64,000 nt of DNA, taken from NCBI GenBank assembly GCA_026874595.1, contig CM049306.1, positions 49,503,519-49,567,518 of the forward strand. Direction: 5' to 3'. This DNA is from Sipunculus nudus. Lineage: Eukaryota > Annelida > Sipuncula > Golfingiida > Sipunculidae. This document shows positions 1-13,329 of this stretch, piece after piece. The translations under genes were made by a program, and so were the position numbers. Positions within the stretch are counted from its first letter, which is position 1. Each line of letters begins with the position of its first letter. The notes under the pieces were generated by a model that was given only the letters and a program-made list of their open reading frames with translations, had not been told where the DNA came from and searched no databases.

Positions 1-1250
1 TTAGAGAACCATACTTTTTTTGTCTTAACGGTCACATTTTACTTTGGAAGCCGGTGAAATAAATTATGAGCTATACACTTTAGTAAAGTGTATTACACTC
101 CCTAGTTTAATTTCCAAGGAGGTTGATAATAATACAGGGTACGTTAGGACCTCATGCAGGTCCGGGCGTTAGGAAACTCTTTGTAAATCACAGAGACACG
201 TAATTGCTCCTATTATGAACAAAATATGTCTATGTACATCTATGTATATCCTTCGATGAGATATTGTTACTGAATGCGAATTATGTGTCACAATGTTGGT
301 ACATCCTGTGTATAGTTGTTTTGTCATGGTACAAATTGCGACCTGGTACGTTTGGCAATTGTCAGTACAGATCGCAATATTGCCAACTGAGTTGGTCGAT
401 TGCCAATCGTACCAGTGCAAATCATTCACCGTTTGGGTCGGTACCGGTACGATTGGCAATTGTACCAAGGGGTTCGGTGTCATAATACGTCTGACAAACA
501 TGTAAGGTGGCCATCTTCTAAACTTCGAACATGGATATTTTAATTGAAAGTAGATAAGTTGCTCTTATGTATTGAATAAAATCACAGCAAGAACATATTT
601 TTTAGAAATGGATATATTTATTTATTCTCAACGCATGAAATAAATCAATGTTGAATAAGCCATTCATAAATCACAATATAAACATTGTTACAAAAAGTAG
701 TTGTTATTTTTTTTTAAATATGTCAAATGAATCATTGTTGAAGTAGATACGTTTAAAAAACTATTCAAATGAGATTCTTCCTCATTGATCTTATAACTGT
801 ATTATTGATTAAAAAAGGAGGCGTTATAACTGTGTTAAATAACCATAGGTGTAAAAATACTCAGCCATGATTGTTTGGCCTTGATCCAGGATGTCTAATA
901 CTAATTAATGAAAGAGGTGTCATGACTGTGTTAAAAATCTCATCCGGAACTGTATTTTATTACACTTGATCATTCAGTTTAAAATAATGTGTCACAACTG
1001 TAGGATGTGAAACTTCTCAACTTAAACTGTTTCTCATTGATCTTGCGACTTTACTGTTAAATAAATGAAGCGGCATTATAACTGTGAAGTTTAGTTTAGA
1101 GGAGTGACAAATGTTAGCTCAAACAATCAGGTCAAAACTGTTATCCCCTGATGCATACTCAAACTATCAGGTCAAAACTGTAACGTAAAACTGTAACATA
1201 TAATAATCACCGTATGGTATATAAGGACTCCATGTTCATTGGCTGTTAAT
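1..1250. other. Intergenic AT-rich sequence, no gene seen
   Basis: No recognisable coding region. At 346-466 three related copies of a GGTACGNTTGGCAATTG-type motif occur, two of them in inverted orientation. Between about 820 and 1200 short phrases such as TCAAAACTGT and TATAACTGT recur, suggesting decayed repeats. Confidence 0.5.
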
Positions 1251-1369
1251 CAAATCTTTACTGGTTTACTGTTATCATGGAAGTACAGAAAGACGAACTT
1301 TTTTAAGTTAACACCAGTGATCATAGCGCCAACAAGCAGAATGCTGTCTTTGTAAACCATGAAAAGTAT

Positions 1370-2750
1370 GGGAAAAGTTCTAAGATGTGAATATTGGACC
1401 AAAGAAGGTCCTCCACTGCATGCATGCAAGAAAGCCGAATGGCCTGTAATTCCCAAAGAGGAAAATTTCACATGCTGGTGAGATGCCATGAGCTTGTTGG
1501 GCATACTGGTCGGAAGAAGACATGGGATGAAGTCCGCCTCAGCTTTGCTGGTATCAAACATGGTTAGTCAACTTCTTCTTGCGGACTTGCCCTAGATGTG
1601 CAGTCCGTAGGCCACTGAAACCACGGCCGGTAGGGAAGCCAATAAACAGCCTCGGATCCCTTACGCGAACGGCGTGAATTTGTGGCTGAGGTGAATGATG
1701 AATAACTTCACAGTGTAGGAAGTTAGTCATTTAGTGCACGTCCACGACACCCACCGTCAAAAAGGCTGTGTGAAGCGAGGAACTGGCTACTTAGTTAGTA
1801 TTCGGCCAGCCCCAAGCGCTTCTCGCGCAAGTATGGAAATGTTTGCAGAACATGGGCTGTTAAATGAGGAGGACCTGCCAAATGAGATATTGCAAGAGGA
1901 GTCGGAGAGGAAGTGCTCCAAGCAGGACAAGCTTCATCCCCTATCAGGTCTTCCAGAAGAGGCAGAGTATGTAACTGATGCACGAAGTGAACGCTGTAGT
2001 GAAAGTATGTCCGTTATTGGATCAGGAGGCAATGCACGGCAATTCATTTAACCAAGCAACACGTGTGGTAAATAAGATCTGATCTGTGATAGATGAAAAC
2101 TTCAAACCTCAGGAAAGTAACCCGTGTGAAGAACCTATGTCTGTTGGTCAGTATACACTGTGGTGCAGACAGCATCATTGAGGTGATGATCTGGAGGAAA
2201 CCCCACATAAGCGTGTTAGTCTTGACGCCCAGAAGTCTCAATGCATCTGCCAAACAGCAACATCTCTTTGAAAAAGCCACTACACAGACAACCCAGTAGT
2301 ACACGCAAATTGATACCGTGGACATAAAGATCAGTGACATTGAGCGTATACCAACACAGACGGCCGCATTCTCTCATGTGAGGTCAAAGAAGTAAAGGAA
2401 ATCAAGACAGAGGTGCAACCTACAAACTGTATGCCGCGTCAGGAATGTTAATAACATGTGTCAGTGCTGGAAACTTAGCCGACCTACGAAATGTGACATT
2501 CCCAGCACGAGAAAAAAACTGACCCAAACAACCTGCATGGATGAAATATCAACAGTCACTGCTTCCAGACAAAATGGAGTGTCGATTGCTGCTATAGGAA
2601 CTCCACTGTTTGTTCCTGCAAAGGAAGCTGTGTTGGTCAATGATGTAGACGCAAGAAGTCTGGCCTCAACTGCTCCAGCAAATGCCAGCCAAGGAGTACT
2701 TTGTGGTAGAAAAAACTTTAGATATTTGAATGGGCATGGTTTGAATTGAC
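1370..2750 (+). other. Coding-looking but unidentified stretch (decayed gene or unknown exons)
   Basis: Base composition is more balanced than the flanks and ORF fragments succeed one another. The best is 1734-2051: from the internal Met near 1831 it reads MFAEHGLLNEEDLPNEILQE and on as a hydrophilic acidic chain of about 70 residues. A further fragment at 2456-2749 is in the same frame class but separated by stops. No domain recognised. It may be a decayed transposon ORF or exons of an unknown gene. Confidence 0.25.
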
Positions 2751-3341
2751 AACTATAGTACTGCCCAGGTATACTCTCATGAATATTGATGCTGATGGTG
2801 AATATACGGAGTATCTGGTTTTTATTTAGCATACTCTCGATCTCAAAAATCCGCCACCCACAGAACAGTGTGTCTTAGAAATCTGAATGGACTTTTTCAT
2901 CCAGTGATTGTGAATCTAAATTTGTGATAAAATGTGTTATCAAGTGTATATCGGATAAACAAACTTATCCTCTTCAACAATGCTGTATTGAATGTATTCA
3001 GAATAAATAGACGTGTATCTACTTCCCACCTGTTATTTATTCAATATATGATTGAAGGCGCTTTGACATCACTAAATAATACACCAGCGTTATGGCAGGC
3101 GAACAGGCTACACGCAGGCCTTTTTTATTCATTATACATTCGATCTGGGATCTGATACTCGGGGAAACAAACCGTGACGTCATACACACACGACGTCTTG
3201 TTACATCTTTTATAGTAAAACAGAATAAACACCAATGTTTACCTTGGTTTCCATACAAGTTTTTGGCGATGTAATATCTCTCACAGACACATGATATACA
3301 CCACGTGCCGAGGCCAAGAAACCACAACATGAATGTATATT

Positions 3342-3345
<4 letters not shown>

Positions 3346-3390
<45 letters not shown>
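3346..3390. repeat. (TA)n microsatellite
   Basis: Uninterrupted TA dinucleotides ending in a short CA run. Confidence 0.95.
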
Positions 3391-3391
<1 letters not shown>

Positions 3392-3603
3392 ACCAGAACC
3401 ACAATGCCTTATGTAACAGAGATCTATATTGCTCGGTTATAACTGGAAGGTACAATGCAAGAGGCCGGTGGAGAAGAAGCAATATCTTATTTTTTTTGCA
3501 GTAAGTGAACATACTTAGAAACATACTGGCTGGGCATTCAGCATCAATTTAAGTCCCGATTAAGTTAAAATATATGTATAAACAGTGGCGATAATTTTGT
3601 CTT

Positions 3604-3672
3604 CCGGGGGGGGGGGGTGACTTGCAAACATGCAAACAACACCCCCCCCCCTTATACACACACACACACATA

Positions 3673-3736
<64 letters not shown>

Positions 3737-3747
3737 CTGTGTGTGTA
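3604..3747. repeat. Compound poly-G / poly-C / (CA)n / (TA)n tract
   Basis: A G run near 3604-3617, a C run near 3642-3651, then CA repeats merging into a long TA run and a TG run. Confidence 0.9.
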
Positions 3748-3846
3748 AAGTAGTGACGCCTTCGATCGATAGACCCTCATGTTTATTGAAAGGCGTGCAC
3801 TCTTCCGCTTTACCTACACTTTGATAACAGACTAACACGGCTATAC

Positions 3847-3849
<3 letters not shown>

Positions 3850-3884
<35 letters not shown>
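3850..3884. repeat. (TA)n microsatellite
   Basis: Pure TA run. Confidence 0.95.
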
Positions 3885-3886
<2 letters not shown>

Positions 3887-4195
3887 TTTAAGTGTATGTA
3901 TGACACATTTCAATTATAAATACTTTATCACGTTTCAAATATTTTACATTTAATTATTATGTTTTATAAAATTTAAACATCACCACTTGCCAAAAAGTGT
4001 GTGTGTGGGGGTTGGGGGTGGGGATACCCCCATCCTTCCCCCCCCCCCGGGCCCCGGCTTTTATTGACGCCGCTTATACTGTATTAACGACAATATGTAG
4101 GGATTATTCAATGTCTTTATACTATACTTATAATATGTACCTTAACGTATTTCAACATATCTCCCAACGACCTGTGAGGTAAACTCTCATCGTAG

Positions 4196-4197
<2 letters not shown>

Positions 4198-4260
<63 letters not shown>
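4198..4260. repeat. (TA)n microsatellite
   Basis: Pure TA run of about 63 bases. Confidence 0.95.
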
Positions 4261-4263
<3 letters not shown>

Positions 4264-5272
4264 TACTCCTCTGTATATAGCGCTTATATCCTGGTGATCA
4301 AGCGGTACATACTGTAGCTACCTGTCAGCCAGGGTAAAGGCGCGGCCACTAAAGGGCGACAGTCTGCCCTCAGTTAGGAGAGTTAAATTGCCGTATCTTG
4401 CAGTTGTACATGCATAGGCCTATCTCGCTGATCCAGAGGACCTCCAAAACTTATCAGCGACATCGTAAATGTAATTCATTGTTAGGTATCTTAGGATTTT
4501 CCTGTACTATTATAATTATTTAACCCTCCACAAATCTCTTCAAAAATCATTTCTTTAATGTTTTATAGCAAAATTGCTCAACCAAAACACCAAACAAGCA
4601 CATGTAACTAATGGCGATGAAAACGTAATGCCACCTGGTGGTGGCATATTAATACTAGTGAAATTATTTTATGTAGCCCACACCATCTGTTGTACAGCTG
4701 GCCTGATATGATCGACGGTTGATCGTTGACTACTCTTTTCTCTCAATGATGTAGGCGGCCCTAGGCGGAAATGAACTTGTGGCAACGCTCTTGCCAATAG
4801 ACTGGTGCGGGAGAACATTCACCGATTGATAAGTAGAATTCACGACAAATAAGCGGCGCTCACATACCATTCGGGATGTCATTGAGTCGACAATTATCGA
4901 GGCATGCACGCATGATACTAGGTACAGAATTCTGCCGCTTTTATGAGAGCTAGTTGTAATTTGGTGCCGTAGTTGTATTTTCTACTTGACACTAAGTCAG
5001 TAAAGTGACTAAGTTGTGGTGGTTCATCGTCGTGTGGCACCACGCCTGTATCACAGACACGGTGGTTAGCTCTTGACGTATACACCCAGTATATTTCAGT
5101 AGTTTCACTACGAATTTTTCCTCGAGCCTGTGATAAGGGGGGCATCATAAAGTATCATAACACTGTCAACACTACTGATATATCCTGGTTATACAATCCC
5201 TGTGTCTGTGGATAAAGTTTTACGTCGGACCTGTTTTAGTTCTAGGTTGAACGAAGTCCTCTCTAACAGGAG
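4261..5272 (+). promoter_or_regulatory. Upstream region and probable 5' UTR of the SLC35A2-like gene
   Basis: This interval precedes the start codon and is less AT-rich than its surroundings. I see no convincing TATA box and cannot place the transcription start. Called by position only. Confidence 0.3.
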
Positions 5273-5423
5273 ATGTCCCAGGGAGGGACACGCTCCCGTA
5301 GGGTTGCTTCCATGGAAACGGCTAGGTCCTCCTCAGAATCTTCAGAATCTCCAGTAGTCAAGGAACCCGGTAATTCAGAACAAACTCCAGCGGTGACAGA
5401 CGAAATGATTTCTAGATTGAAAG
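5273..5423 (+). CDS. SLC35A2: SLC35A2-like exon 1 (N-terminal cytosolic tail)
   Basis: The ATG at 5273 has G at -3 and an in-frame TAA at 5264-5266 just upstream, so it is the first start in its frame. It encodes 50 hydrophilic residues rich in Ser, Glu and Arg, as expected for the variable cytosolic N-terminus of this family. The exon ends AAAG|GTAGTT at 5423, leaving one base of a split codon; joined to exon 2 this makes GCT (Ala). This tail is not conserved between animals, so the exon rests on start context, donor and exact phase match rather than homology. Another first exon further upstream cannot be excluded. Confidence 0.7.
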
Positions 5424-7758
5424 GTAGTTTGGCATTTGGTATTTGGAATGTTGCTTGTTTAGCATACTTATTACTTGTGCAGTTTCTCATCAATAATTTT
5501 TTTGTTCTGTTAGCCACAAGATAAAGTGCAGAGGGTATTTACCTAAGTTTATCACCTTAGCAAAGTGTATTTTATACAATTACATATATTCACTAGTATC
5601 ATGGACTATAATAATACTATTAATAGAAGTTCAAATTTTTTTTTACAGTCTGAGTATCAGGTCCCATGTTTTTCAAGAGGACTTGAAAGATTGATCAGAT
5701 ACTGAAAATGTCTGAAACAAATAGTACGAGAGGTTTAATGATCATTCCTGAGATATAACTTATGAGTATGTCAGTTTTAGAAGCTATATTTGGAAAAGGA
5801 ATCGGGCCAGAGGTAAACATGATGACTAGTTTCTGCTGAAAAATGATATCCTCTGTGGGGGCATTTCATAAACTTGACATGTCAGGATAAACTGGAACAA
5901 GTTATGTAGAGTTTTAGCCTGATTTAATCAGATCTCAATATTATTAGGCCCTGCCATATATCGAGTTGGATTGCCATACAGTGAGAGTTTCTACAATTTT
6001 AGCCACAGTATATGCAACGGATCCATTGCATCTTCCTTGACAGCTGCTGACCGCGACCCAATTTTTTTTTTATAGTCTGTTGCTTCACGGGCCTACCAAA
6101 GGGATAATTGGGATTATAGCATGAAATGATCTGTTACTCTTAGAAAGGAAATTGAATATAAATATTTCATATTGTCGAAACATACCAATGTTCACCTTAT
6201 ATTGTACATAATTTGAAAAGGCCTGTAATCAAAATAACCATTCTAGAAAACATGAGCGCCTGTAACATCAATAACTGATTTATTTATCCAGAGAGAACTG
6301 AAGCATTTACAGCCTGGTTGACATTTTGCATTTGGTGACAGTCCTGTATAATGCATCAGGTCTGTGTACTATTATGTACACATGTTCACTCCCTGCTTTC
6401 AAAATAGTGTTGTGAATAGAACAATAAGAACATTAATGTTTACAGTAGTTAAATATTCAGTACACACAGGTGTACTGAACATTAATCAAAGGAAATGTAG
6501 AAAATTGCACAGTTGTGTATGGAGTGTTATAATCACAGTTAACTGCAGGTACAGTCTATCACTGTCTATGGAATCCACATTATGCAAGTCACTAAAATAA
6601 AGCAATTTAGAAGTTCTTATGGGCTACTTCTTTGACTGCCTGTATACCTCTAACAAGAAGACATAGGATTACACCTTTCTTACACGAATTGGTATGTGTT
6701 TCATTGTTTTGTTAGCAACTTAAATTAAACTTGGATCTTCATTTTAAAACTTTATGGACATTTATACCACAGGCATATCATCGAGTTTAGTAGAGACAGA
6801 GAAGAACAGTTGTTTTGGCATTTCAATACCTCTGAGGGAACCTCGCTGACTCGGGGACTGAGAGCCAGACATTTATTACATGTTGTTTAAACAGGCCCAC
6901 TTTAAAGAGTGACACACTGGCACAGGGTAATAGAAACACCTGTGACATTCCATACAAGGGCATTGACTGGTGCCTCTTACTGTATGGCTATTGGACTCAT
7001 TATATGGCAGGGCCTAATAATGTTGAGTCTGATTGAATTGGGCTAGAAGAGTGATGCCATTTTTAACAAACCAATTTAGCCAATGACTCTGCAGTACATT
7101 AAAAAAAATGATTGGATTTAAACATAAAGTGCCACCCTTTGACCAATCTTGAAAATACTATATCTACATGTTTGTAACCAGGAAGTGAATATATGTTCAA
7201 CCAACACAGGTATTAGCACTCTCACATGCTTCATTTGTGTCGAGGCTACTTTTGAGGATGTGGGGTTTCAATGGTAGGTGATCTTTCTACCACTGCTCAG
7301 AAGATTTTGAAATTTGAATCTTATATGTACATGAAATCTGATAAAGGCTCATCTAACATTCTAAAGGCAAGAAAAGTTTAATAAGGAATGAGCTTTTGGG
7401 TCCACACAGTCTTTCATCTGTTCTTTGTAATTTTTTTGCAAAAGGAGAATTCACATTTTGAAAGGCAAAGAGGCACTTATTTAATTATAGGGAAAAAAGG
7501 ATCTGGACAAGCTGATACAGATCTAGACCTGATGTTAGTAATGTGTCGCATGTTGTTCAGAACAGGGTTGGGCATTCTTCTAGGAAGATAAGTATTTCTT
7601 CCATTCCCAGGGAGATTCTGGGAAGAAAAGAAAGTTAGGGAAGAAAATGTTGACATTTTCCATGAACTGTTATTAAAGTAATTTAAACATATACACATAT
7701 TTAAGTGAGAATCACAGAATAATGTATTACCATTATTCATTAATTACACTTTGTTCTC

Positions 7759-7818
<60 letters not shown>

Positions 7819-9353
7819 AATTAGATTGAAATTTTATCAAAATCAATTAAATAAAAAAAACTCACAATATGAGGACAGTAACAGTCAGTTCCATTAGTGA
7901 TTTGGGTTCATGCTCAAAACATCTACTCCCAAAATGTCTACTGCACGTTTTTGTTTTGTTTGTGGTTGTTTGCGAAAATCTCTGCTCACTGATTTGAGTT
8001 ATGCCCCATAATGTCAGCTGGATATGATCGACGAGTAATAGGGTAATAATCTATTCCTAAAATTCCTAGGTATATATGATAAACATAATTATTAATTAAC
8101 CAGTTAGTACCATTAATTAATTAATGAAGTCTTTGAAGCTACTCATAACCTTGAAGTTTGATAATCATTCATAGCTGAAAGGATTCCCACATGCTAAATG
8201 ATAGAACACATCTTTGTTAAAGAAACGTAAATAGCCTTTGTTCCTTAAATTTGATCTTTAAGAATAGAACTTCAGAAGTGTTGGATACAGCTGACTGTAA
8301 CAGTTATCATAAGGCAGGTAGGAGGTTAGAGGCAACAACTTATTTCTGTTTGGAAATGAGTATGAAAATATCCACAAATTTAAAGAGAGAAACATAACTG
8401 TTGTGTACATATATCTAGTGTTAAAACTGAGAATTACTGATCAAATGCCATATGATTTTATGCAACAGATAATAGTTTTTCAGTCCTTTTTTATATTAAA
8501 ACAGAAATCTGTGACAGTGATTTAACTGCACAGAGCTGCTAACTTGTCAGGGTTGTTTATAAGATTTTCTCTGATTAAAAAATGCAATTATTTTAATATT
8601 GTAAGAGGCTTGGATCAAAATTACTTTTTACACTTTAATATTTTGATAATAGATGTTAAGCATATAATGGTTATAACTTATCAGAATACCTTTAATTTGG
8701 ACATAGAGGCCAGACAGGTATATTGCAGCAGGGTTTATGCCTTCTAATTTATCCAGGGACATATTTTATCATGTGGTAGTGTCATAGTTCATTATGCTGT
8801 TACCTGATTTGGCATAATTAGTGATTAATTGAAATTATTTTCAATCTGAAGTGTAGGGAAAGATTAGCAGATAGTTTCTGCAAACATAAAGTACAAACTG
8901 TGTCAACTTTCAGCATGAGTTTCTTAGTGATTGTTTTTTTTTATGGTAGGGACCAGACTATTTTCCTGTAAAAATGTAAGCAGAGACCAGTCTGTTTAAT
9001 TGTAAGTGAATGCTTCATTGTGAACTTTCCATTTACTCTCTGCACTTTGTCTTGTGGCTCTAGCTTTGAACAAATTTGTTTGCTTCCCTGTTGTTAGCCC
9101 TGTATTATAAACCACAGTACCGTTTTCTTTGTTGCATGATTTTCAGCTTTGTGATTATCAGGGTTGTTAAGTTTTTCCCAGTGCGGTATTTACCAGCTGG
9201 TAAATACTGATATTTCCCGCCTTTGGAAAAACCTCTCAAAATGGGAAAAACTGGGAAAAACCTCTACTAATCTTATAAAAGGAGAGACCAGCAGATATCT
9301 GACTGAATTAAAAGGAAATATCATCTCACACACACACACATATTTATATATAT

Positions 9354-9385
<32 letters not shown>

Positions 9386-9404
9386 GAATATATATATATG
9401 TGTG

Positions 9405-9446
<42 letters not shown>

Positions 9447-11337
9447 AACAAACATACTCAAATCACAAAACCAAGATATGAAAATATATGCATATATGTA
9501 TATATGTATGTGTATATCAGAGTTGGGTCCAGGTACTTTTAAAGTACTCGAGTACTAGTACTGAGTTCTTTAAAAGTACTCGAGTAGAAGGATGAGTACT
9601 TTTGCACTTTTTTCAAAAGTACTCGAGTACGAGTACCAAGTACTCAAAATGTACTCATGAGTACTTAAATGAGTACTTTTTGTAACCAAACTTGTTTAAT
9701 GATGTTGTTGAATTAAATATATTCTCAGAAAGTTAAAATTATTTCTATTAATGAAAACCCAGTACAAAATAAAAAATATATACAATGTTGTGTTATACTT
9801 AATCAAAATACTGAGGCGAAATGTAAACTCTAGGGCATATAAACAGGCCATATACAGTTGAAATACTTAACACATTAACTTATTAAAGTAGGCGGTTTGC
9901 ATATATCTTACTATAATATTCTAAAATAAACTATAACTAATATAATAAATTGAGATTAAAGTTAATTTAGAAAAATATGAAATACCCAAAAGTACTCGTG
10001 AAGTACTCATATGAGTACTGAATACTTTCAAAGTACTCGAGTACAAGTATGAGTACTTTTGTGATTTTTAAAAAGTACTTGAGTATGAGTACTGAGTACT
10101 CAAAAAAGTACTCATTAGTACGAGTACTTTTGGACCCAACTCTGGTGTATATGTCGAGGCCCAGATTAGAATCTGGCCCAATTTAAAAGTGGGCCAGCCC
10201 AGAACAAAATTTTGATTTGGACCGACCCAGATCAAAATTCTAATCTGGGCCAGACCAGTTTCAAACTGGGCCAGCCCAGATTAAAATTTTGATCTGGGCC
10301 GTTCCAGATTAAAATCCTGTGGTGAAGACTTCAGGATTTAAATCTGGTCTGGACTGATTTTAAACTGGGCTGGCCCAGATTAGAATTTTGATTTGGGCTG
10401 GTTAAGTTTATTATCCTGTGGTGGACTGATTTTAAACTGGGCTGGCCCAGATCAAAATTTTAATCTGGGCTTGTCAAGATTACAATCCTGTGGTGGACTG
10501 ATTTTAAACCTAACCAGATCAGAATCCTAATCTAATCTTAGGCTAGCTTGAGTTTTATCATCTTAAATCAGATAATACAGTAAACATTTATTCCAGATAT
10601 ACCATTTTGAAGGGCACAAAACACATAAATGATAAATAACATAACAAATAAAATTGTGAATTTACAGGTCTTGGATCACAAGCTTAACATTTAGTAACAT
10701 ATATATTAATTATTATTGATTAAAATTTGTTTTAGTTTGTTGAATTAATGCCAATGTTCTGCAAGCTATATTTGTAGTTTTTAGCTGTAAAATACCAACG
10801 TTTAACATGATTATCTTATAATTATATATTAGACATTTTACATAAGAGGTGAAATTACAAAATAAATATGACAGGATCGAACAAATGATATTTTCATAGA
10901 ATATGAAATAAATTCATTAAATATTAATTATTATTGACTTACAGTCTTACAATTGTTTTACAAATTCTTTGAATTGATGAAAGGCCAGCTGATTAAATAT
11001 AGTGTAATTGAAGCCAGCCTAGGAGTAGATTAGGATTCTGATCAGGGCTGGTCCAGTTTAAAATCAGTCCACCACAGGATTGTTAACTTGACCGGCCCAG
11101 ATCAAAATTCTAATCTGGGCTGGCCAAGTTTCAAATCAGTCCAGACCAGATTTAAATCCTGAAGGCTTCACCACAGGTTTTTAATCTGGGCCGGCCCAGA
11201 TCAAAATTTTAATCTGGGCTGGCCCAGTTTAAAACTGGTCTGGCCCAGATTAGAATTTTGATCTGGGTCGGTCCAAATCAAAATTTTGATCTGGGCTGGC
11301 CCAGTTTTAAATTGGGCCAGATTCTAATCTGGGCCTC

Positions 11338-11410
<73 letters not shown>

Positions 11411-13270
11411 ACACACACACATATAATTTCAACATTAAACTGAATTAATTAACTATACATCATTATACTCCCTCAAAAATTTTGATCAGACATTTTCCCC
11501 AGTAATTCCTGGTACTAACCAGTTTTCCCCAGTTATTCCCAATTAATCCCGGGTTTTTCCCACTGTCCGGGAAAAACTAGTTTTTCCCGGGAAAAATAAC
11601 AACCCTGGACTGATTATACTAGCCTTTGTGAATAGTCCTGATACAATGGTAAATGTATTGTCCTTCATTTTGTTATTCATTACTAGAGCTTGGATAGCAT
11701 GCATTTATTTTGTATGGGTACAGTTATAACTTATGTGTTTGTATTATATAAATGTACAGTTTTAATTTGTATTGCATGTCATACATTGTGTACATGTATG
11801 TATCATATGCCCATGGTGACAGGCTATGGTTTGTTCATATAGTTCAGAGTGACTGAGACTTGAGTACATGAAAACTTGAAAAGTATTTAATTATTACAAA
11901 AATCTATTCATAAAATCACATATGTTCAGTTTTGAGCCCATATTATAACAGGTTAGCTTTCCCATGCAGCCTCTAATTGTGTTTAGGATTCTGAACCCCA
12001 GGACTGCATTAATATGGTAACAATACATAACATTTTCCAGTCCAATTTAGTATTCGGCTGCCAAGAGTGTCACTTTGATTTCTTGATACAGACCTGTGTC
12101 AATATATAAATTGTTAATTGGTACAGTGTCATTACTGTGATTTTTGGTATAGTGTCACATGTTGGGAGTATTGCTACAGAATTTGAGAAGGGCTGTCCCA
12201 TTCTGTTTTGGATTCCTACATTCTTCTGTTTGCAGGAAGATGCCCAGTTACCTGATCTATACCATCTTTCCACTGCGGAGGCTGTGGCAGCTACGCTTTC
12301 ACTGATCTTGATTCAGTGAGCCACTCTGGTGTCTATTTCATGAATAATGAACAAGCCTAAAGTGTTCAGGTGGAAATCAAAACTGCCGACCAGGAATAAA
12401 TGTAAACAACACACCGTTCACATGCTGTTAGAACATGGACACATGCACCAGAAAAATTGCAGGTTTATTTTGCTTTATTTGATTGGTCAAATTCCTGATG
12501 CCCTCAAAGCAGTGATAAAATGATTAGTCTTAACCTAGCATCAGACATGTTCTGGCAGCCACATAAAACAAGTTTAAACAAGTTATTTAATTGATTCAAT
12601 TGCCTTGTTTATTATTCATAAAATAGAGGCCCAAGTGAGTCAAGAGTCACTGAATCAAGGTCTGTGAAAGTGTAGCTGCGACAGACTTGGTGGTGTGAAT
12701 ATGTGATAGACTGCTAGGAGAAAATCATGAGTGAATGGACAGTTTGTATGAAATTGGCTCATATCATCAGAGAAATCTGTTGTTTACATGTACTTGGCTG
12801 GTAATGGGTAGCTCTTATTTTCTGTGACAAATAAGAGTCTGTGAGAACCCTGGTCTGATTGATTCAATGTTTGACAGGTCAGCCAATGTAATCTTTAGGT
12901 GGCCTTGCAGGTTTTTTGCATCAGAACTGGAGGTCTGCAGGCACTGAGCATTCACAAAGGAAGCTGTAGTTGCCTTTGTTGATATCTTGAAAATTGAGTA
13001 AATATATATGAAGTGCAAATCTTTCACCTGTTGCCACTTTGGAAAAATGAGCGATATATAGGAAAATAGGAAATCCACAAAAAGGGTAAAATAAAAGTTT
13101 CTTTTTGATTGATTTTGTATCTCAGACCCCCCCCCCCCCCCCCCCCCCCACTTCCAACCACACATCAATCTTGACACAATTATTTGTAAAGAAATAACTC
13201 ATCAGCCCTTATAACCCTGCCCTCCATACTGGGGATGGTTTAATAAGGTAAATGTCTGCTGTATATATAT

Positions 13271-13329
<59 letters not shown>

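Larger units (their letters stand above)
9159..11607. mobile_element. Outer hAT-like element interrupted by microsatellites and two other transposons
   Basis: The left end is CAGGGTTGTTAAGTTTTTCC and the right end is the complement of CAGGGTTGTTATTTTTCCC. The left flank is GTGATTAT; CTGATTAT occurs two bases beyond the right end, consistent with an eroded 8-bp target duplication of the hAT type. The interior is rich in GGGAAAAACTGG-like phrases on both sides. TA/CA microsatellites, a hAT MITE and a foldback element sit inside it. Confidence 0.65.
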
